Shown: positions 1 to 5,492 of the stretch, piece after piece | Layout of the letters: each line of letters begins with the position of its first letter | How positions within the stretch are numbered: position 1 is the first letter of the stretch | Assembly (NCBI GenBank): GCA_964648365.1 | Contig: CAZYLK010000238.1 | Location: 1 to 7,904, forward strand | Length of the DNA: 7,904 bases | Origin: SURF-32 sp964648365 | GTDB taxonomy: Bacteria; Planctomycetota; Phycisphaerae; UBA1845 | Direction: 5' to 3' | Made by a program: the position numbers and the translations under genes | The notes under the pieces: model-generated | Told to the model about the DNA's origin: nothing | The model's database searches: none | The model's input: the letters and a program-made list of their open reading frames with translations, nothing else

Positions 1-1
1 A

Positions 2-20
2 CACGGCCTGGAAGGCCGTG
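2..20. repeat. 8-bp perfect hairpin at left edge
   Basis: CACGGCCT (2-9) and AGGCCGTG (13-20) are exact reverse complements around a 3-nt loop, followed by CCAC. No T-tract follows on either strand, so it is not a convincing intrinsic terminator. A related hairpin with the same CACGGCCT left arm lies at 5214-5241, so this may belong to a dispersed repeat family. The window edge cuts off its left context. The rest of 21-172 shows no gene I can support. Confidence 0.5.
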
Positions 21-172
21 CCACGTTCGAGCATGCCCGCCGGGTCTTTCACGCACCCGCCGTGGCCCGGCGCCCGGGGGTGCGGAAAGCCGCCGGTGGG
101 CCTAGCTGGCGTCTTGCGATGGGCGTGATTCTGAAGGCATCGGCTCAACCGCCGTCTTCCGCCGGTTCTTCC

Positions 173-244
173 CTTGATCCCTCACTCCCTCACTCCCTCA
201 CTCCCTCACTCCCTCACTCTCTCACTCCCTCGAGCCCTCGATCC
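173..244. repeat. 8-bp tandem array (CTCACTCC)
   Basis: Nine consecutive 8-nt units fill this stretch. Units at 181-188, 189-196, 197-204, 205-212 and 221-228 are exactly CTCACTCC, and 213-220 has one change. The flanking units (CTTGATCC at 173, CTCGAGCC at 229, CTCGATCC at 237) are degenerate, as expected of an array decaying at its borders. It begins 7 nt beyond the stop codon of the leftward transporter gene, so it would be transcribed into that gene's 3' untranslated region, where it reads as a purine-rich GGAGTGAG repeat. There are no spacers, so it is not CRISPR. Its function is unknown; replication slippage is the likeliest origin. Confidence 0.9.
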
Positions 245-251
245 CTTCCGC

Positions 252-3188
252 CTACGCGTTCATATCTGCCCAGCGCTTGGCCATCTGACCGAAGATGGCG
301 AGCGCGATCGCGGCGATGACGCCGATGGCGGCGAACGGCAGCCAGACTTTGTACTGCGGGTGATACTTGTCCCACAGCAGTTGGGTCGTCGAGAGCGGCG
401 CGTTGCCGATCTCCAGCGCCATCTGCGTGCGCGCTTCCGGCACGCTCATGCGGAGCAGGCGGCGGGCCTGTTCGGGCGATTTCGTCCAGTCTTTTTCCGC
501 CAGGGCGGATTGGATCAGGTCGGGCTTTTCGGCCAGGCGCTGGTAGAAGGTCTGCTCCTTTTTGTCCTGAAACATGCCCACAAACGCACCGATGGTTGAG
601 TCGTAGAAGCTCGCGTCGTCGATTCTTTGCTCCGCAACGGCTTTCGCCGCGGCGTCGTTCGCGATCATGTCCTCCAGCAGCGGCACGTCGCGCGACCAGT
701 CTCGCCGGGCGACGGCCTGAAAGCGAACGTGCGGCAGGCCGGCCAGGTAGGCGAACATGCGCTCCTCCATTCCGCCGCCGGCCACGGATACCTTTGCCAG
801 CGCCTCGTCGATTTCGCTGTCGGATGCACCGCGGGCGGCGCTGAGCGATCGGAAGGACCGCGTGCGGTCGATGCCGGTCAGTTCGGTGATCTGTTTGACG
901 GGGTCTTCGAACGCGCCGTCCGCATCGGCCAGCGCGTCCGCGACATCCTTGGCGACGGCCTCGCCGAGCATCGGCGTCGCTTGCGCCAGATACTCCAGCG
1001 CCAGATTGTTGACGACTTGCTCATCGTCGCCATAGCGCTGCCACAGGTCGTCGATAATCGCCTCATCATCGAGCTTCTCGTCGTCCGCGCGTCCGTCGTT
1101 GATCTTGTCGCGAAGCAGGTCAATGACTTCGGAGCGCTTCTTTTCCGTCCAACCCGGCAGTTTGGTGACGTAACGAGGCAGGTGAAGCGCCTCGATGGAG
1201 GAATCGCCGGACTCGATGCGCGCGGCCACCTGCCGCAGGTCTGCCGCGGAGGTGACTGCCGCGCGCCGTAAGGCCGCAGCCGCATCGGCTTCCCTGGCGG
1301 CTTGTCGTACGGGATCCTCGGCTGCGCTCGATCCGTCGCCTGAGTCGCCGCCTTCTTCGGCCTTCTTGGGATGGGCGGCCTTGTGCGCCGCTGCTTCCAA
1401 GTCCTGAGCACGAGAGGCGATATCCTTCAGAAGTGCCATCCGCGCCTTCAGTTCGAGTTCCGGCTCACGCTCGATAAGATAGAGGTATGCGAGATTGACG
1501 ATCTGCCCGTGGTCGGAGCGATAGTAACGGCGAAGCGTCTCGGCCGCAGCGCCGGCGTCGGAGCCCAGGTGCGTTTGCGCCAGCTCGAAAGCGTCACTGC
1601 GGTTGATGTCCAGGCGTTCGGCCACTGCGTCCAGCCCATCGCTCCAGTCCGCCGCCTGCGCGGCGCGGCCCACCAGCGCCGGATTGGCCGCCAGTTCCTT
1701 CAATGCCAGCGTCGCCTTCTCGCCATAGTTGTCATAGACGAGCCCGGCGATCATGGAGCCGAACCCGACGCCGACGCCGACGGGGATGTTGACGTAGCCG
1801 AGATACAGCCCCTTCTTACCCGGCGGCGCGATCAACCCGAGGTATTCGTTCTTCTTCGGCCCCGTCCACATTTCGCCCAGCGAGAAGAACACGATTCCCA
1901 GCAGCAGGATCCAGCCGCTCTGCGTCAGGCCTGCGACGACGATGCCCGCCGTGGCCACTGACATGCCGACGAGCATGGCACTCAGGGTGCGCATTTTTGC
2001 GGCTGCCTTGGAAATGGGGATGACGATCAGCACGATCAGAAATGCGTTAAGGTTAAGCAGGATTTGTTGCGGTACCTGCAAGAGGCCGCGGTCACCGTAC
2101 TCCCACCAGATACCGAGCGACCCCTTCAGCGACTCGGCCGCCTCGGAGCTGTCCACCCAGTCGGTGATGAAGTTCGGGTGCAGATCCCAGAGCTGATACA
2201 TCATCAGCCAGAAGCAGGACATGATCGCCAAAAAAGCCGGCAGGCGAAGCTGCCATTCGAACCGTCCGCCGTCCAGCCAGGTCGCGATGAACCCGCCCAG
2301 CAGCAACATCGATATGCCGCAGGCGGTTATGACCGCTTCGCCGGACATCGACAGCGCTTCGAGTTTCGGATCGCCAAGCCAGGTCGAGAGTTGTTCCGCG
2401 ATGATAAAGACGACCAGTCCGATGACGCTGAGCGTGATCCCGAGCGGCCCGCGCAGTGCGTGCGTCTTGCCGCCGCGGAACCAGAACGGCCAGATGTTCT
2501 CGATCGTCCGGGCGAAGACGCGCTTCAGGCTCTCCGTCTTGTCCGCCCCGGACGGCACATCCGTAAACGTGAACAGCAGCAGCAGGTTGCACGCGGTGTA
2601 GGCGGCGGACGCGATGAACAGGTTCCGCCAGCCGTCCCCGCTGTGCGGCTTTCCGAGAATGATCGTTGCGAACACCGGCGCCATCACCGCGCCGACATTG
2701 ACCACCCAGTAGAAGATGCCCCAACCGACGGATGAGTTCACCTTGGTCAGGTTCTGCGCGATCGACCCCTGCAGCGCCGGCTTGAAGAACGCCGTCCCGG
2801 TTGCCAGAACCAGAATGCCGGCGAAAAACCCGTGGTAGCTGTGAAACGCCGCCATCATCAGATATCCGACGACGTTGGCGCTGATCGCCCCGACGAGCAC
2901 GCGCTTGTAGCCGTAGCGGTCGGCGATGCCGCCGGTGAACATGGGCAGCCACGACTGGAGAATGGCCCACCACATGTAGATCCAGCCCTTGTGGACCGCG
3001 GTCAGGTGCAGCCCGCCCGGCTCGGTGGCCTGCATGATGTAGATGGGGACGACCGAACGGATGCCGAAGTAGGCGAGCCGCTCGAACATCTCGATCGAGT
3101 TGAGCATCCAGAACGCGCGGCCGAAGGGCTTCCGCGCGGCTTCCTCGACTTCCAGCGCCGGCGATGTTTTCGCGTTGACGTCTGACAT
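252..3188 (-). CDS. POT/PTR2-like MFS transporter with large insert before the last membrane helix
   Basis: This is an inner-membrane transporter of the proton-dependent oligopeptide branch of the major facilitator superfamily, 978 residues against the usual 450-600. The helix-1 proton-coupling motif ExxER[FL]xY[YF]G is present (E33, E36, R37, Y40, G42). The loop 2-3 MFS signature GGIADRYGYKR spans 86-96, and a POT-like FFKP...FYW..N.G block spans about 134-165. The conserved helix-10 glutamate is E439, in GEM, followed by AP at 454-455. Hydrophobic segments fit a 14-helix POT plan: six helices to about 208, an extra pair near 250-268 and 285-303, five more to about 485, then the last at 948-967. 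Residues about 486-946 form an acidic, helical soluble insert that should face the periplasm, with an Ala/Glu/Gly-rich linker near 597-645. The ATG start is preceded by GGGGA as a possible ribosome site. Peptide transport is the family role; the actual substrate is not shown. The insert is the odd feature. Confidence 0.88.
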   Translation of the reverse strand: MSDVNAKTSPALEVEEAARKPFGRAFWMLNSIEMFERLAYFGIRSVVPIYIMQATEPGGLHLTAVHKGWIYMWWAILQSWLPMFTGGIADRYGYKRVLVGAISANVVGYLMMAAFHSYHGFFAGILVLATGTAFFKPALQGSIAQNLTKVNSSVGWGIFYWVVNVGAVMAPVFATIILGKPHSGDGWRNLFIASAAYTACNLLLLFTFTDVPSGADKTESLKRVFARTIENIWPFWFRGGKTHALRGPLGITLSVIGLVVFIIAEQLSTWLGDPKLEALSMSGEAVITACGISMLLLGGFIATWLDGGRFEWQLRLPAFLAIMSCFWLMMYQLWDLHPNFITDWVDSSEAAESLKGSLGIWWEYGDRGLLQVPQQILLNLNAFLIVLIVIPISKAAAKMRTLSAMLVGMSVATAGIVVAGLTQSGWILLLGIVFFSLGEMWTGPKKNEYLGLIAPPGKKGLYLGYVNIPVGVGVGFGSMIAGLVYDNYGEKATLALKELAANPALVGRAAQAADWSDGLDAVAERLDINRSDAFELAQTHLGSDAGAAAETLRRYYRSDHGQIVNLAYLYLIEREPELELKARMALLKDIASRAQDLEAAAHKAAHPKKAEEGGDSGDGSSAAEDPVRQAAREADAAAALRRAAVTSAADLRQVAARIESGDSSIEALHLPRYVTKLPGWTEKKRSEVIDLLRDKINDGRADDEKLDDEAIIDDLWQRYGDDEQVVNNLALEYLAQATPMLGEAVAKDVADALADADGAFEDPVKQITELTGIDRTRSFRSLSAARGASDSEIDEALAKVSVAGGGMEERMFAYLAGLPHVRFQAVARRDWSRDVPLLEDMIANDAAAKAVAEQRIDDASFYDSTIGAFVGMFQDKKEQTFYQRLAEKPDLIQSALAEKDWTKSPEQARRLLRMSVPEARTQMALEIGNAPLSTTQLLWDKYHPQYKVWLPFAAIGVIAAIALAIFGQMAKRWADMNA

Positions 3189-3191
3189 GGG

Positions 3192-3203
3192 ATCCCCGGG
3201 GAT
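3192..3203 (-). promoter_or_regulatory. 12-bp palindrome covering the transporter ribosome site
   Basis: ATCCCCGGGGAT is a perfect 12-bp palindrome ending 3 nt before the transporter start codon. The only purine-rich Shine-Dalgarno candidate for that gene (GGGGA) is its right half when read on the minus strand. Self-pairing, or binding of a dimeric protein, could therefore mask translation initiation. The palindrome is seen directly; regulation is inference. Confidence 0.4.
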
Positions 3204-3207
3204 GGAC

Positions 3208-3223
3208 GCGACGGGGTCGTCGC
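3208..3223. other. Leader hairpin upstream of the transporter
   Basis: GCGACG (3208-3213) pairs perfectly with CGTCGC (3218-3223) around a 4-nt loop. It lies 20 nt before the transporter start codon, inside its expected mRNA leader. There is no T-tract. It is short and may be chance in GC-rich DNA. Confidence 0.3.
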
Positions 3224-3282
3224 CGCGTCGAAGCGATCGGGCGGCCCGCCGGCCCCCCCCGCGTCGCAGGGGCGCCGAAGCC

Positions 3283-3317
3283 GGCTAGGCGCCGCGAGGC
3301 ATGGTCGCGGCTTAGCC
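3283..3317. other. Two-part stem-loop in the divergent intergenic region
   Basis: GCCGCGA (3291-3297) pairs with TCGCGGC (3305-3311) around a 7-nt loop. An outer stem, GGCTA (3283-3287) with TAGCC (3313-3317), extends it across a small internal bulge. It lies between the divergent transporter and threonine synthase genes and may form an operator or an mRNA leader structure. No T-run follows on either strand, so it is not an evident terminator. Confidence 0.4.
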
Positions 3318-3329
3318 GCCCGGCTGCAA
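3301..3329 (-). promoter_or_regulatory. Weak sigma70-like promoter candidate for the transporter
   Basis: Read on the minus strand, TTGCAG (3329-3324) is followed by a 17-nt spacer and GACCAT (3306-3301). The -35 matches four of six consensus bases, the -10 three of six. Transcription would start near 3294, giving a leader of about 105 nt that contains the hairpin and palindrome at 3192-3223. The assignment rests on spacing and position only. Confidence 0.22.
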
Positions 3330-3349
3330 CACCCTCGTCCGTGAAGCGT

Positions 3350-3369
3350 GGCCGCGGGTGGCCGCGGCC
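3350..3369. other. 8-bp GC stem with 4-nt loop
   Basis: GGCCGCGG (3350-3357) pairs perfectly with CCGCGGCC (3362-3369) around GTGG. It ends 2 nt before the TTGACG that may be the -35 box of the threonine synthase gene, which suits an operator or cruciform site. Because the core CCGCGG is itself palindromic, it also reads as a direct repeat (3350-3357 and 3360-3367). Confidence 0.4.
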
Positions 3370-3371
3370 CC

Positions 3372-3399
3372 TTGACGCCCGTGCGGCGGGTCCGATCCT
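3372..3399 (+). promoter_or_regulatory. Promoter candidate for threonine synthase gene, possibly leaderless
   Basis: TTGACG (3372-3377) matches five of six -35 consensus bases. A 16-nt spacer leads to GATCCT (3394-3399), a poor -10. If both are used, transcription would begin at or very near the ATG at 3406, giving a leaderless message. No Shine-Dalgarno sequence is visible before that ATG, which agrees. The weak -10 keeps confidence low. Confidence 0.28.
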
Positions 3400-3405
3400 G
3401 ACGGC

Positions 3406-4578
3406 ATGTCCTACGTCACCCACCTGTCCTGCTTCGCCTGCGCGAAGGAGTTTCCGGCCGACCGGCTGATCAACTTGTGCATCTGCGGCAAGCCGCTGCG
3501 CGTCGAGTACGACCTGGAACGCGTCCGGCGCGAGGTCAATCGAGACAGCACCGTCCGACGCCACCTGCCCGGCATGTGGCGCTACTGCGAACTGCTACCG
3601 TGCCCGGTTGGGTCGTCGCTCATTTCGCTGGGCGAAGGCCGTACGCCGCTGCTGCCCGCCCCCGCGCTGGCGGCCGAGATCGGCGTGGCGTGGCTGTACG
3701 TGAAGGATGAGGCGGTGAACCCGACCGGGTCGTTCAAGGCCCGCGGCATGAGTGCCGCCGTGACGATGGCAAAGCATCTCGGCGCGACGAAACTGGCGAC
3801 GCCGTCTGCGGGAAACGCCGGCGGGGCGCTGGCCGCCTATGCCGCGGCCGCCGGACTGGAAGCCCACATCTTCATGCCCCGCGACGTCCCGGCCGCGAAT
3901 CGGCTCGAATGCGAACTGCTCGGCGCGCACGTGACGCTCATCGACGGCCTCATCGACGACTGCGGCCGGGCGGTGGCGCAGCGCAAAGAGGCCGAAGGCT
4001 GGTTCGACGTCTCGACGCTCAAGGAGCCGTACCGCATCGAAGGCAAGAAGACGCTCGGATACGAGATCGCCGAGTCGCTCGGCTGGCGGCTGCCCAGCGT
4101 GATTGTGTATCCCACCGGCGGTGGTACGGGCCTGGTTGGGATGGCGAAGGCGTTCGGCGAAATGCGCTCGCTCGGGTGGGTGAAGGATCGGATGCCGCGG
4201 TTCGTCAGCGTGCAGGCGGAAGGATGCGCGCCGATCGTGCGCGCGTTCGACGCGGGTCAGGCGAGCGCGGCGCGGTGGGAGAACGCGACGACGGTGGCGG
4301 CCGGCCTGCGCGTGCCGGCCGCGATCGGAGACTTCATCATCCTGCAGACGCTTGCCGAGTCGCGCGGCACGGCCGTGGCGATTTCCGACCCCGAAATGCT
4401 GCGCGAGGCGCGCGTCCTGTCCGCCGCCACCGGCGTCTGTGCCTGTCCTGAAGGCGGCGCCTGCCTGGCCGCGCTGCGGCGGTTGCGGCGCGAGGGATGG
4501 ATCAAGCCATCCGACCGCGTGGTGATCTTCAACACGGCCAGCGGCCTCAAGTATGCCGAGGCATGGCATGGTCGGTGA
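3406..4578 (+). CDS. thrC: Threonine synthase-like PLP enzyme
   Basis: This is a 390-residue fold-type II PLP-dependent enzyme, best read as threonine synthase (O-phospho-L-homoserine to L-threonine plus phosphate, EC 4.2.3.1), cytoplasmic. A short N-terminal zinc-ribbon-like segment carries C9, C12, C25 and C27; the last pair is CxC rather than the common CxxC. GEGRTPLL (76-83) is typical of the family. The Schiff-base lysine is K111, in PTGSFKARG. SAGNAG (134-139) should hold the cofactor ring region, and the glycine-rich TGGGTG (237-242) its phosphate. ACPEGGA (346-352) and the C-terminal TASGLKY (377-383) are also family-like, although many threonine synthases have TGxGLK at the last site. 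The start is fixed by the Cys segment immediately after it; no Shine-Dalgarno is visible. The gene is single, divergent from the transporter, with its own terminator. No homoserine kinase or dehydrogenase is nearby, so a related beta-replacement or elimination activity is a less likely alternative. Confidence 0.88.
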   Translation: MSYVTHLSCFACAKEFPADRLINLCICGKPLRVEYDLERVRREVNRDSTVRRHLPGMWRYCELLPCPVGSSLISLGEGRTPLLPAPALAAEIGVAWLYVKDEAVNPTGSFKARGMSAAVTMAKHLGATKLATPSAGNAGGALAAYAAAAGLEAHIFMPRDVPAANRLECELLGAHVTLIDGLIDDCGRAVAQRKEAEGWFDVSTLKEPYRIEGKKTLGYEIAESLGWRLPSVIVYPTGGGTGLVGMAKAFGEMRSLGWVKDRMPRFVSVQAEGCAPIVRAFDAGQASAARWENATTVAAGLRVPAAIGDFIILQTLAESRGTAVAISDPEMLREARVLSAATGVCACPEGGACLAALRRLRREGWIKPSDRVVIFNTASGLKYAEAWHGR

Positions 4579-4653
4579 CGCGATGGACGCGCCAAACGCC
4601 AACGGGTCGAAGCGTACCGGGTTGATGCTGCGCGGCGCTTCGGCGGATAGGTG

Positions 4654-4691
4654 CCGACGGCGTCGGACGTGCCGCTTCCGTCGGTTTTCTT
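4654..4691 (+). terminator. Intrinsic terminator after threonine synthase gene
   Basis: CCGACGG (4654-4660) pairs perfectly with CCGTCGG (4678-4684), with a further small stem possible inside the 17-nt loop. TTTTCTT follows directly (4685-4691). It lies about 75 nt past the threonine synthase stop codon. The minus strand lacks a T-tract after the stem, so it serves the plus-strand gene. Two tandem CGATCAT copies follow at 4697-4710 and run into the end of the convergent gene. Confidence 0.65.
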
Positions 4692-4706
4692 ACGCTCGAT
4701 CATCGA

Positions 4707-5078
4707 TCATTGGAACGCGGCGTGCGGGCCGTGCCGCTCATAACTGTACATCGCCAGTTCCCGGCAGAAGATCGCCGAGAGCAGCAAGGCCCCGACACGC
4801 GACCCGATCAGCCAGCAGTCTTCCCATGTATTCGCGCAGTATCCGCGAGGAATCGTCAGGAGAAGGAAGACGAACCCGCTGATGCAGCCGTAGACGAAAA
4901 ACAGCGGCCGATGGTTGCAGCGGGCGCCGGCGAACCACGCGCCGGCGATGACGAAGCCGAAGGCCAGGAACGCGGCGGTCCGGTCGACGGTGCCGGGATG
5001 CAGGGCCGGCAATGCCGCGATCACCGCGACGACTTCGGCGAACAGGCTCAGGCCGAGAATGTTGATCGCGCGTGTCAT
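4707..5078 (-). CDS. Small four-helix membrane protein, unknown function
   Basis: This 123-residue protein is strongly hydrophobic, with predicted membrane segments near 7-25, 34-52, 58-76 and 88-106. Positive residues in the middle loop (R53, H56, R57) and the C-terminal tail (R106, R115, H116) suggest both ends are cytoplasmic. The loop between helices 3 and 4 would then be periplasmic; it holds C81 and C88, which could form a disulfide. I recognise no family. It is convergent with the threonine synthase gene and divergent from the lipoprotein cluster, so it is probably a single-gene unit. The ATG lacks a strong Shine-Dalgarno (only GGAT upstream), but a good promoter lies about 60 nt ahead of it. 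The arginine-rich reading frames opposite it look like shadows, which supports this strand. Confidence 0.68.
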   Translation of the reverse strand: MTRAINILGLSLFAEVVAVIAALPALHPGTVDRTAAFLAFGFVIAGAWFAGARCNHRPLFFVYGCISGFVFLLLTIPRGYCANTWEDCWLIGSRVGALLLSAIFCRELAMYSYERHGPHAAFQ

Positions 5079-5143
5079 GTGATCCGCACAGCCGTTCGTT
5101 GCCGCCGTCTCACCGGTCGGCGACGACGACGCTTCCCCCTGGG

Positions 5144-5172
5144 ATTATTCAGGTCGATTCCGCCGGCGGCAA
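5144..5172 (-). promoter_or_regulatory. Sigma70-like promoter for the four-helix membrane protein
   Basis: On the minus strand TTGCCG (5172-5167) is separated by exactly 17 nt from AATAAT (5149-5144), which matches five of six -10 consensus bases. It sits in one of the few AT-rich spots of this intergenic region. Transcription would begin near 5137, giving a leader of about 60 nt. It is the best-looking promoter in the window. Confidence 0.5.
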
Positions 5173-5213
5173 CCGGGCGGCGCGGCAGTCCCGGCCGCCG
5201 TGACGCGACCCCC

Positions 5214-5241
5214 GCCACGGCCTCGACGACGAGACCGTGGC
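5214..5241. repeat. Imperfect 12-bp hairpin between divergent genes
   Basis: GCCACGG (5214-5220) pairs with CCGTGGC (5235-5241). After one C/A mismatch, CTCG (5222-5225) pairs with CGAG (5230-5233), leaving an ACGA loop. No T-run follows on either strand, so termination is unlikely. The left arm shares CACGGCCT with the hairpin at 2-20, suggesting a related repeat. It lies inside a 414-bp non-coding stretch (5079-5492) that otherwise holds two promoter candidates and the 23-bp array. Confidence 0.45.
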
Positions 5242-5280
5242 ACACCGCGGCGCCGGCAAGCGACGATCACGCCGCGCACC

Positions 5281-5349
5281 AGCCGCCGATGATGCCATGT
5301 ACCCCCCGCCGATGATGCCACGCACCAGCCGCCGGTGGTGTCACGCACC
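5281..5349. repeat. 23-bp tandem array, three copies plus a decayed fourth
   Basis: Units occupy 5281-5303, 5304-5326 and 5327-5349 with no spacers. Units 1 and 2 agree at 19 of 23 positions; unit 3 agrees with each of them at 18 of 23. Each has the core CGCCG[AG]TG[AG]TG[CT]CA and ends in ACC. The preceding 23 nt (5258-5280) still match unit 1 at 15 positions, so an older fourth copy is likely. The array ends about 28 bp before the -35 position of the lipoprotein promoter candidate. That location and a period close to two DNA helical turns suit binding sites for a regulator, but neutral tandem duplication would look the same. Confidence 0.8.
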
Positions 5350-5376
5350 CCCCGGCCATTCCCTTCCTCCGCCCGG

Positions 5377-5405
5377 CTGGCGGTCAGCCGCGGCCGGCCT
5401 ATGAT
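5377..5405 (+). promoter_or_regulatory. Promoter candidate for the lipoprotein cluster
   Basis: TATGAT (5400-5405) matches five of six -10 consensus bases. CTGGCG sits 17 nt upstream (5377-5382) as a poor -35. A weak -35 is common at promoters that need an activator, and the 23-bp array lies just upstream. Transcription would begin near 5412, about 80 nt before the GTG start. An 8-bp palindrome ATGATCAT (5401-5408) overlaps the -10. Confidence 0.38.
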
Positions 5406-5480
5406 CATGGGCCTGGGACTCGTCGACGCACGTCGTGGGTGGCGTCGCGGGGTCCGCGACGGCCGGTGACGGCCACTCTG

Positions 5481-5484
5481 GGAG
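5481..5484 (+). promoter_or_regulatory. Shine-Dalgarno that decides the lipoprotein start
   Basis: GGAG, inside GGAGAAGAG, lies 8 nt before the GTG at 5493. An upstream in-frame ATG at 5439 has no comparable site and would add 18 residues ahead of the signal peptide. The GTG is therefore preferred. Confidence 0.7.
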
Positions 5485-5492
5485 AAGAGATC

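Noticed and set aside
2..319. Plus-strand frame open from the left edge, possibly the tail of an upstream gene
   Set aside because: It reads through the 8-bp tandem array (repeating Pro-His-Ser-Leu) and into the antisense of the transporter end; nothing in it looks like a protein domain.
173..349. Tandem array as a CRISPR
   Set aside because: The 8-nt units are contiguous with no spacers, and no cas-like gene is present. The same holds for the 23-bp array at 5281-5349.
3253..3260. Run of eight C residues upstream of the transporter as a phase-variation tract
   Set aside because: It is non-coding, lies outside the promoter candidate spacers, and runs of this length are expected in such GC-rich DNA.
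2092..3564. A 490-codon minus-strand frame overlapping the transporter and the start of threonine synthase
   Set aside because: It is an out-of-frame reading of the transporter, rich in Arg and His, and crosses the divergent promoter region.
3595..4602. A 335-codon open frame on the minus strand opposite threonine synthase
   Set aside because: Arg/His-rich composition and full overlap with an enzyme whose catalytic motifs are all intact on the plus strand.
4697..4710. Tandem CGATCAT pair as an attachment or integration site
   Set aside because: Only two 7-nt copies, overlapping a stop codon, with no integrase or element boundary nearby.
5439..5492. Upstream ATG extending the lipoprotein by 18 residues
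   Set aside because: It lacks a ribosome site and would bury the signal peptide behind an Arg/Pro-rich leader, whereas the GTG at 5493 has GGAG at ideal distance.
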